From Advenella incenata (GTDB lineage: Bacteria; Pseudomonadota; Gammaproteobacteria; Burkholderiales; Burkholderiaceae_B), in NCBI RefSeq assembly GCF_004217095.1, contig NZ_SHKO01000002.1:992001-1056000 (forward strand): a DNA stretch of 64,000 bases, written 5' to 3'. The translations under genes were made by a program, and so were the position numbers. Positions 57,953 through 64,000 of the stretch are shown here, in pieces. Positions within the stretch are counted from its first letter, which is position 1; every line of letters begins with the position of its first letter. Under the pieces are notes generated by a model that saw only the letters and a list, made by a program, of their open reading frames with translations, did not search any database and was not told where the DNA came from.

Positions 57953-60082
57953 ATGAAAACACAATCCAGGAAAACATCCATAATTTTTGCATCGAGTTTA
58001 CTTGTCCTCGCTGTTACTGTCTCTCAAAGTAATCTGGTAGCGGCAACGCCGAAAATTGAAAAAACTTTATCAATCGAGAGTGGCAGAAAATCAGGTATTC
58101 TTTTAGACCACAGTAATGGCGACGATTGGCCTGCGTATGGCAGAACCTATGGTGAGCAACATTTTAGTCCGCTTAGGCAAGTCAACGACAGGAATGTTCG
58201 TCGTCTCGGATTGAGTTGGTATATGGATCTCGGGGTTGGAAACCCGGCTACTATACCAATTGAAGTCGATGGTGTTCTCTATTTCTCAATGGGGTTGAGC
58301 ATTGTGCATGCGGTCGATGCTGCGACTGGTGCTCTCTTGTGGAAATACGACCCGAAAGTTGCCAAGTATGCGGGCAAAAAACTGCGAGCTGCGTGGGGAA
58401 TTCGTGGGATTGCCTACTGGAATGGAAAAATATATACAGGAACACAAGATGGACGCCTGATAGCGCTGGATACTAAAACTGGAGAGATGCTGTGGAGCAC
58501 CTTAACGGTTGAGCCTGGCGATGGACGATACATCACTGGAGCGCCACGTGTATTCGACGGTAAAATTATCATCGGTCATGGGGGGGCTGATACTTCAAAC
58601 GCTCGTGGGTATGTTACTACCTATGACGCTGAAACGGGTAATCAGCTGTGGCGGTTCTTTCTTGTCCCTGGCAACCCGGAAAAGGGATTTGAGGATAAAG
58701 CCCAGGAGATGGCGGCAAAGACCTGGACTGGGGAATGGTGGAAATATGGCGGCGGTGGGGCTGCCTGGAACTCCTTCACTTACGATCAGGATACAGACAC
58801 TATACTTGTAGGGACCGGTAACGGTAGCCCATGGAACCAGAAGATTCGCAGCCCTGGTGGGGGCGACAATCTGTTCCTTAGTTCGATTATCGCACTCGAT
58901 GCCTCATCTGGCGAGTATAAATGGCATTACCAAATCAATCCCGGGGAGACCTGGGATTACAATGCCACTATGGATATGGCGCTTGCGGAGTTGAAAATTG
59001 GCGGACGGTTACGGAAAGTTGTCATCACCGCACCCAAAAACGGATTTTTCTATGTAATCGACCGTATAACAGGAGAGTTGATTTCTGCGGAGAAATTTAC
59101 AAAAGTGACTTGGGCAAACAAGATCAATCTGGTTACTGGACGGCCGGAGGAAGTGGAAGGCGCACGGTTCCCTGATGGAAATAGTTTTGAACTCTGGCCG
59201 AGTTTTAAGGGAGGTCATAGCTGGATGCCAATGGCATTCAGTCCCGACACTGGACTCGCTTATATCCCAAAACTAATGCATGGAGCCATCTACAGCGATA
59301 AGGATATTGATATTGAAAATTGGGTTCGAACGCCTGGAAATATTACCGAGACTGGAGTAAGTATCACGGCGGATTTGGAGGATCCGCTGCACAACACGAG
59401 TTCGTTGATCGCATGGAATCCTATTACACAGAAGCCGTCCTGGGAGGTGAAGACTCCCGGCTCGTGGAATGGTGGTGTATTGGCAACTGGCGGGAATCTG
59501 GTTTTCCAGGGGCAAATCGGCGGCACTTTTAGTGCCTACGCAGCTGACAGTGGTCAGCAATTGTGGCAATTTCCAGCTCAGGCGGCCGTTATTGCTGCGC
59601 CTATCACTTATCTTGTCGGCTCAAAGCAATATATAACGGTCCTTGTCGGTATAGGCTCAACCGCCGGTGTCTTTAACGATGCTGATATCGACTACCACAC
59701 ACAACGTAGACGTGTGCTTACTTTTGCCCTTGATGGTGAGGTGAACCTTCCTGCTCTACCTTTGCGCGATTCTGGCCGCCGACCATTATCGCCAGATCCC
59801 ACTTATAAATCGGACGAAGCACTCAGTTCACAGGGGGGAACTGTATATCATACTTACTGTTTTACTTGCCATGGTCCTCAGGCCATTTCTGGTGGCACTG
59901 CACCCGACTTAAGATATTCAGGCATCGTCCAATCTAATAATGTATTCGAGAGAGTAGTGCGTGATGGATTACTTAGATCGAACGGTATGCCAAATTTTGA
60001 AGAACTTTCAGACGCGGACCTGAACGCCCTGCGGCAATATTTACGCAGCCGCTCTGCCGAGCTCCGTGCGAACAGAAATTGA
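57953..60082 (+). CDS. periplasmic PQQ-dependent quinohaemoprotein alcohol dehydrogenase
   Basis: 709 residues with a signal peptide (KTSIIFASSLLVLAVTVSQSNLVAA). An eight-bladed tryptophan-docking propeller (1 to about 600) holds the catalytic Asp region GETWDYNATMDM (D335) and KNGFFYVIDR. A C-terminal cytochrome c domain carries the haem motif C636FTCH640. The neighbouring disulphide of two adjacent cysteines that caps PQQ in typical methanol/ethanol dehydrogenases is missing: the equivalent place (near 147) reads RAAWGIRG. It would oxidise a hydroxylated intermediate in the periplasm and feed the respiratory chain. PQQ-synthesis genes are not in the window. Confidence 0.93.
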   Translation: MKTQSRKTSIIFASSLLVLAVTVSQSNLVAATPKIEKTLSIESGRKSGILLDHSNGDDWPAYGRTYGEQHFSPLRQVNDRNVRRLGLSWYMDLGVGNPATIPIEVDGVLYFSMGLSIVHAVDAATGALLWKYDPKVAKYAGKKLRAAWGIRGIAYWNGKIYTGTQDGRLIALDTKTGEMLWSTLTVEPGDGRYITGAPRVFDGKIIIGHGGADTSNARGYVTTYDAETGNQLWRFFLVPGNPEKGFEDKAQEMAAKTWTGEWWKYGGGGAAWNSFTYDQDTDTILVGTGNGSPWNQKIRSPGGGDNLFLSSIIALDASSGEYKWHYQINPGETWDYNATMDMALAELKIGGRLRKVVITAPKNGFFYVIDRITGELISAEKFTKVTWANKINLVTGRPEEVEGARFPDGNSFELWPSFKGGHSWMPMAFSPDTGLAYIPKLMHGAIYSDKDIDIENWVRTPGNITETGVSITADLEDPLHNTSSLIAWNPITQKPSWEVKTPGSWNGGVLATGGNLVFQGQIGGTFSAYAADSGQQLWQFPAQAAVIAAPITYLVGSKQYITVLVGIGSTAGVFNDADIDYHTQRRRVLTFALDGEVNLPALPLRDSGRRPLSPDPTYKSDEALSSQGGTVYHTYCFTCHGPQAISGGTAPDLRYSGIVQSNNVFERVVRDGLLRSNGMPNFEELSDADLNALRQYLRSRSAELRANRN

Positions 60083-60340
60083 GGCGATTTTTCTATGATA
60101 GGACGTTAGTTTGAGCTGGCCTCATACGAAAATCAAACCTGTACGGTAGGGTAAACAACTTTTGTGTGGTGGACCTACCTTGAGCCTCTCGAATTGGACA
60201 ATTTGACTCCATATCTTGCACCGCTGATCGAGCTTAGAGGAGGTTGGCTACCGCGCGCTTTGAATTGGTTGTATGGATATGACTGATCTTCAATTAATTT
60301 CAGTCATATCCCGTTTATGTTCTTCCTTTTTCTTCGACCT
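60083..60340. other. unresolved decayed sequence
   Basis: After the PQQ dehydrogenase stop. One frame gives LDNLTPYLAPLIELRGGWLP, protein-like but not assignable. No promoter or terminator was recognised. Confidence 0.35.
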
Positions 60341-60344
60341 ATGT

Positions 60345-60480
60345 CTCTCAGTCTTCCTCGGGCCAGGTTTCGCCGTACCAATAGTGCCACAAAACTGCTG
60401 TGGGCTTGGATCACGACGGCCGAATCCCCCAGTTTTGTTGTCATCACTGAGGGCAAAATGCATGATGTCCCCTCGGACGC
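60345..60480 (+). mobile_element. IS4-family transposase remnant
   Basis: The frame reads RARFRRTNSATKLLWAWITT, then SFVVITEGKMHDV, matching the central DDE region of IS4-type transposases (A-K-F-R-R-T-x-x-A-x-K-L ... I-x-x-G-K-x-H-D-V). No ends or remaining transposase could be identified. Confidence 0.6.
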
Positions 60481-60690
60481 ATCTTGGCGTCGCCCTTAAG
60501 CACGAGGGCCTAGAATGAGATGACTATATACTTAGAATTCCGAGCAATGGACGAGTCGCATGATCTGGTTACGGACATGCTTGACTGTCCCGTAAACCGA
60601 TATTCACCGCAGCCCGACGATGGGTTGTTGGGGCGGGCTTTGCTATTATACTGCTTGGTGATGAGTATATTGTTGTAGACATGCGAAACT
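60478..60690 (+). pseudogene. decayed partial copy of the 33.8-kb crotonase gene
   Basis: The sequence from ttaagcacgagggcctag to about 60680 aligns with 34031-34230 of the intact crotonase gene. Shared runs include atacttagaat, acatgcttgactgtc and gatgggctgtt-like segments, with substitutions and small indels. It directly follows the IS4 remnant. No start, stop or full domain is left. Confidence 0.8.
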
Positions 60691-60947
60691 ACCTGACGAC
60701 TAGAGTCTACTCCATCGTGTCCCCTGCTTCGCTGAAGAATTTACACCGTTGATATACTAGGTCTCGTTGGGCGCGAGAACAGGCACTATATTGGCGATAT
60801 TTTTTGTAACTCGCCACTTTCTCGTAACTTCATGACTGATCAATGGGATATGTTTGTTATAGGTGTGCATCGATGGCCAGTAGATCCGCAGGTCAGCCGC
60901 TTTGTCGACAGCAGCGACCCCACTTTGCTCATGATGGTGCGGTAAAG

Positions 60948-62084
60948 TCAGGGGGCAGCCATGAACTTACCGTCCTTAACCATGACAATGCTTTGTTCGT
61001 AAACCGGCACCCGTTCAGCATTCAACGACCAAGGCCCTGCGCCAAGTACAGTCGGTGCATCTTTCATGGCGACGATGGCGCCCCGCACTTTCTCTCTTGT
61101 AGGATTGGGGAGCGAAGCCTTGATAGCATAAGCAGCAAGCAGAGCTTCTGTGTAGCCCACCGCGGCCCAAGTATCAGGCGTGCTCGAGTATTTTTCTTCG
61201 TAGTTCTGAACAAAGGCAGCAATTCTTGGATCAGCACTCTGCGCATTGAAATCGCCCCAAAAATACGTTCCATCTACGGCCGATCCTCCAGCCTCCAGAT
61301 AGTCAGTTCCTAGGCCAGCAGTGGTGAATATTTTGAGGTCGGGACGCACGCCAGCCCGTTTTAATTGAACAACTAGGTTGGCAGCCTGGGCCCCGAAAGC
61401 CCCAACCCAGATAGAGTCTGGATTGGTGGAAGCAATTTTTGTGGCTATTGCGGAGAAATTTGAGTCAGATCCAAGGATGCTCTCGTCAGAAACGATGTTC
61501 ACTCCATGGCTCTTCGCATAATCTCGGAAAATTCCGGCGCCAACAACCGTATTTTCAGCATCCCGAGTAAATACAACGGCCAGATCCTTGATCTGTGACT
61601 TCTCAACAGCGTATTTTGCGATTGTGGTCACCGACTTTGGAGCCGACGTCGTGCTCTTAAAATACCAGTCGCTCAATTTCAGTGGCTCAGCCGTCTGTGC
61701 AGTGCCAAACATCGGGATCTTGAGATCGTTCAGCAACGGAGCAACCGCGACGGCGTGAGCACCCCAGATTGAGCCCAAATAAATTAGCGTATTGGGATCG
61801 GCGGCGGCCTTGTTCAGCAGAGTGATCGTTTGGCCGCGATCATTGGCATCGTCTTCCATTGTGACTGATAGCGTATGTTCGCCCAGAAATTTTTCCGCAT
61901 TGAGCTTATCAACCACCATTCGGATCGCATTAGCCTGGGGTACCCCGATAAATGCCAGATTGCCCGTAAGGCTCTTGCCGACAGCAATGTTGTAATTTTC
62001 TGCTGCCGCTTGAGAAGCACCACCAATCAGTATAGTCAGTACTCCTACCCGCAGAGCATGATTGTATTTCCTCGAAGCTTGCAT
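60948..62084 (-). CDS. ABC transporter substrate-binding protein (branched-chain amino acid type)
   Basis: 378 residues with an N-terminal signal (LRVGVLTILIGGASQAAA). Type I periplasmic-binding fold: NIAVGKSLTGNLAFIG, SVTMEDDANDRGQTITLLNK, LGSIWGAHAVAVAPLLND, DLAVVFTRDAENTVVGAGIF and TWAAVGYTEALLAAYAIKAS. Relatives bind branched-chain amino acids, amides or aromatic acids. It lies 53 bases after the LivF-like gene, last in the operon. Ligand unknown; aromatic or hydrophobic acids would fit the island. Confidence 0.9.
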   Translation of the reverse strand: MQASRKYNHALRVGVLTILIGGASQAAAENYNIAVGKSLTGNLAFIGVPQANAIRMVVDKLNAEKFLGEHTLSVTMEDDANDRGQTITLLNKAAADPNTLIYLGSIWGAHAVAVAPLLNDLKIPMFGTAQTAEPLKLSDWYFKSTTSAPKSVTTIAKYAVEKSQIKDLAVVFTRDAENTVVGAGIFRDYAKSHGVNIVSDESILGSDSNFSAIATKIASTNPDSIWVGAFGAQAANLVVQLKRAGVRPDLKIFTTAGLGTDYLEAGGSAVDGTYFWGDFNAQSADPRIAAFVQNYEEKYSSTPDTWAAVGYTEALLAAYAIKASLPNPTREKVRGAIVAMKDAPTVLGAGPWSLNAERVPVYEQSIVMVKDGKFMAAP

Positions 62085-62137
62085 GTCTTTCCCTCCATTA
62101 TAAGTGCGTGATTACACTTCCCGATGATAATTTCGCG

Positions 62138-62836
62138 TTACCCTAGGTAATGTTCGGCAACGCGCGGATCTGTTAGCAGATCGGAACTTAAGCCTTCCAG
62201 GACTACGCGGCCGCGCTCTAGAATGTATGCTCTTTGCGTGTAGGTGAGCGCCCGCAACGCATTCTGTTCGACTACAAAAATCGCGAGCCCAGCCTCATTG
62301 AGACGTTTGAGAGTATTGAATACTAGGTCGGTGATGAGCGGTGACAAACCCAAGCTAGGTTCATCGAGCAACAACAGACCTGGATTGGCGACGAGCGCTC
62401 TACCTATGGCGAGCATTTGTTGCTGGCCACCCGAGAGATCACCAGATCGTTGCAGGCGTCTTTCTCCCAGGATCGGAAAGAGATCGTAAACATCATCGAT
62501 AGTGTGTCGCGGCATCCTTTTTCCAAGCGCTAGTGTGCCGAGCTGCAGATTTTCTTCGACCGATAGGTCAACAAGTATTTGACGACCCTCAGGTACCTGT
62601 AGCAGTCCTAATTGCGATATCCGGTGAGCGGGCGTCTTCGATATTTCTGAGTTTTTGAACAGGATTGAGCCAGCTGACGGCCTGACTGTCCCCGATATGC
62701 AGTTGAGCAGGGTTGACTTGCCGGCGCCATTTGGCCCGATCAACGCGACCATTTCGCCGGGCAGGACTTTGAGAGAAACACCCTTAAGAGCTTTGATACC
62801 GTCGTAAGCGGCGGAGAGTTTATTTATTTTGAGCAT
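62138..62836 (-). CDS. LivF-type ABC transporter ATP-binding protein
   Basis: 232 residues. Walker A GPNGAGKST (34-42), signature LSGGQQQMLAIGRAL, Walker B LLLLDEPSLGLSP. This is the second ATPase of the branched-chain/hydrophobic acid uptake complex. Its start overlaps the stop of the LivG-like gene. Confidence 0.94.
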   Translation of the reverse strand: MLKINKLSAAYDGIKALKGVSLKVLPGEMVALIGPNGAGKSTLLNCISGTVRPSAGSILFKNSEISKTPAHRISQLGLLQVPEGRQILVDLSVEENLQLGTLALGKRMPRHTIDDVYDLFPILGERRLQRSGDLSGGQQQMLAIGRALVANPGLLLLDEPSLGLSPLITDLVFNTLKRLNEAGLAIFVVEQNALRALTYTQRAYILERGRVVLEGLSSDLLTDPRVAEHYLG

Positions 62837-63591
62837 TACATGGTCCCCAGATATGCTGTACGGACCGCCGGATCCGCCATAACGTCATGCGGCGCCCCAC
62901 TAGCAATCATTCTTCCGCTGTCAAGCACATAGACTGCATTGCATAGATTACTGACGAACCGAACATTGTGCTCTATGAGCAGTAGAGCCATGCCATCTTC
63001 CACGAGTTTCCGAAGGATGCGTCCCATCTCAAATGCCTCGACATCGTTCATTCCGGCGACCGGTTCGTCTAGGATTAATACGGCAGGTTCGCTTGCAACC
63101 GCACGCATTATTTCGAGCTTTCGCTGATGGCCGTATGCCAGGCCGCCTGCGGGCCGTTCGGCGAAGTTTTCCATCTCAAAGATGGTCATGAGGTTGCGGG
63201 CCCGTTCGCGCAAGTCGCGTGTTTCGCGACAACTAGTTGAGAATCCCATGATTTGAGCCACCAGAGTGGCGCGTTCGTGACGGTGGAAACCGATCATAAT
63301 GTTCTCCACCGCAGTCGCCTCTGGGAGGAGTTGGATGTTTTGAAATGTCCGGGATATGCCGCGGGCAGCAATACGATGGGGCGATTCCGATCCGATGTGA
63401 GTTTCGCCAATGGTGATCGTCCCTGAACTGAGAGCAAGGATGCCTGTTATCAAATTGACAACGGTGGTTTTACCTGCGCCATTCGGTCCAATCAGGCCCG
63501 TGATCATTCCTTGCTGAACCGTCATAGAAACGTCGGAAACGGCCGCAACGCCACCGAACCGCTTCGAAATATTTGTAAGTACGAGATTCAT
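62836..63591 (-). CDS. LivG-type ABC transporter ATP-binding protein
   Basis: 251 residues. Walker A GPNGAGKTT (35-43), RTFQNIQLLPEATAVENIMIG, Walker B AVLILDEPVAGMN and the LivG-like C-terminus. The usual LSGGQ signature is replaced by AGGLAYGHQRKLEI, as is normal in LivG. Start overlaps the permease stop by four bases. Confidence 0.94.
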   Translation of the reverse strand: MNLVLTNISKRFGGVAAVSDVSMTVQQGMITGLIGPNGAGKTTVVNLITGILALSSGTITIGETHIGSESPHRIAARGISRTFQNIQLLPEATAVENIMIGFHRHERATLVAQIMGFSTSCRETRDLRERARNLMTIFEMENFAERPAGGLAYGHQRKLEIMRAVASEPAVLILDEPVAGMNDVEAFEMGRILRKLVEDGMALLLIEHNVRFVSNLCNAVYVLDSGRMIASGAPHDVMADPAVRTAYLGTM

Positions 63592-64000
63592 AGCTCGGGA
63601 ACCTTGGTGTGGTTATTGTGGTCAGTCATTCGGCTTCTTCGAGCGACGGTCAGCAAAGTGTCGACCACTCCCATCGGCATATAGTTCATAACGATAATCA
63701 TCAGTGCGCCTTGCAGTAAGACCCTATACTCCGATAACGGGCGGGCGATCTCTGGAAGCGCTGACAATATAGCGCACCCTACGAGCGGGCCGAGGAAGGA
63801 ATTGCGCCCACCCAAAACGATATATGCAAGCACGGTGGTGAGAAACGCGAAGCCGAAATGCTCAGGCGTCACGCTGTATGACTGAAGAGCGAACAATCCG
63901 CCGAACAAACCGCCCATAAGGCCGCTGATGACAAAGGCGATTATCTGATATCGCAAAATGGACACGCCGAGCGTCGCGGCGACAACTTCATTTTGTCGGA
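63588..64000 (-). CDS. LivM-type ABC permease, C-terminal part (runs off the window)
   Basis: 137 residues are visible; the frame stays open to the window edge, so the real start lies beyond 64000. The readable sequence begins RQNEVVAATLGVSILRYQII, the conserved LivM cytoplasmic motif (E-N-E-x-x-A-x-x-x-G), followed by hydrophobic helices (FVISGLMGGLFGGLFALQSY, IVLGGRNSFLGPLVGCAIL). It forms the channel with a LivH partner expected upstream. Confidence 0.9.
   Translation of the reverse strand, partial: RQNEVVAATLGVSILRYQIIAFVISGLMGGLFGGLFALQSYSVTPEHFGFAFLTTVLAYIVLGGRNSFLGPLVGCAILSALPEIARPLSEYRVLLQGALMIIVMNYMPMGVVDTLLTVARRSRMTDHNNHTKVPEL

Noticed and set aside
60783-60800. An eighth sigma-54 promoter (aggcactatattggcg)
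   Set aside because: The -12 part reads TTGGC instead of TTGCT, and no gene follows on the plus strand.

Overview
This window looks like a chromosome segment of a Gram-negative betaproteobacterium, most likely family Alcaligenaceae (Advenella/Bordetella-like). The grounds are the ribBA-ribH-nusB-thiL-pgpA-cinA housekeeping run, the 2-aminobenzoyl-CoA operon, Bug-type periplasmic receptors, Bordetella-type porin remnants and GroESL under a CIRCE element. The placement is by gene content and protein style only; no 16S rRNA or tRNA gene is visible.

Layout. (1) 1-4.55 kb: end of an unidentified gene, a CYTH/CHAD protein, glycerol-3-phosphate dehydrogenase (glpD) and a MarR regulator. (2) 4.8-12.3 kb: a six-gene operon, divergent from the MarR gene, for aerobic CoA-dependent anthranilate (2-aminobenzoate) breakdown: fused monooxygenase/reductase, SDR, crotonase-fold enzyme, acyl-CoA dehydrogenase, 2-aminobenzoate-CoA ligase and a RidA-type enamine deaminase. 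(3) 12.4-18.1 kb: riboflavin genes (RibBA with a degenerate GTP-cyclohydrolase half, RibH with a very acidic tail), nusB, thiL, pgpA, the CinA C-terminal amidohydrolase, pyrF and dgkA. (4) 18.4-20.6 kb: groES-groEL with a perfect CIRCE operator and a good promoter.

(5) From about 20.65 kb the sequence becomes AT-richer and patchy. A perfect 698-bp tandem duplication is followed by a gene graveyard (porin, Bug receptor, SDR). (6) 25-60 kb is an accessory catabolic island built of short operons. Seven close matches to -24/-12 (sigma-54) promoters stand before seven of its transcription units. Modules: a CoA-transferase/CoA-ligase/beta-oxidation-like operon (25.1-33.5 kb); a lone crotonase and a Bug receptor; an outer-membrane SphA-like protein; a Rieske oxygenase with VOC protein, two ferredoxins and a ferredoxin reductase; an FAD monooxygenase with an epoxide hydrolase; a cytochrome P450 with ferredoxin, alcohol dehydrogenase and HpcH/HpaI aldolase; an MFS permease; an aldehyde dehydrogenase; and a periplasmic PQQ/haem alcohol dehydrogenase. 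(7) 60.9-64 kb: a branched-chain-type ABC uptake operon on the minus strand, running off the window end.

Working model (inference): a hydrophobic alicyclic, terpenoid or aromatic compound enters the cell, is hydroxylated by the P450 and/or Rieske oxygenase, is oxidised alcohol -> aldehyde -> acid by the PQQ and NAD enzymes, is activated to a CoA thioester and degraded by the beta-oxidation-like operon. One sigma-54-dependent activator, not encoded in this window, would coordinate the pieces. The substrate cannot be read from sequence alone. Remnants of IS66- and IS4-type transposases, a decayed second copy of one crotonase and several pseudogenes show that the island was assembled in steps and is still eroding.
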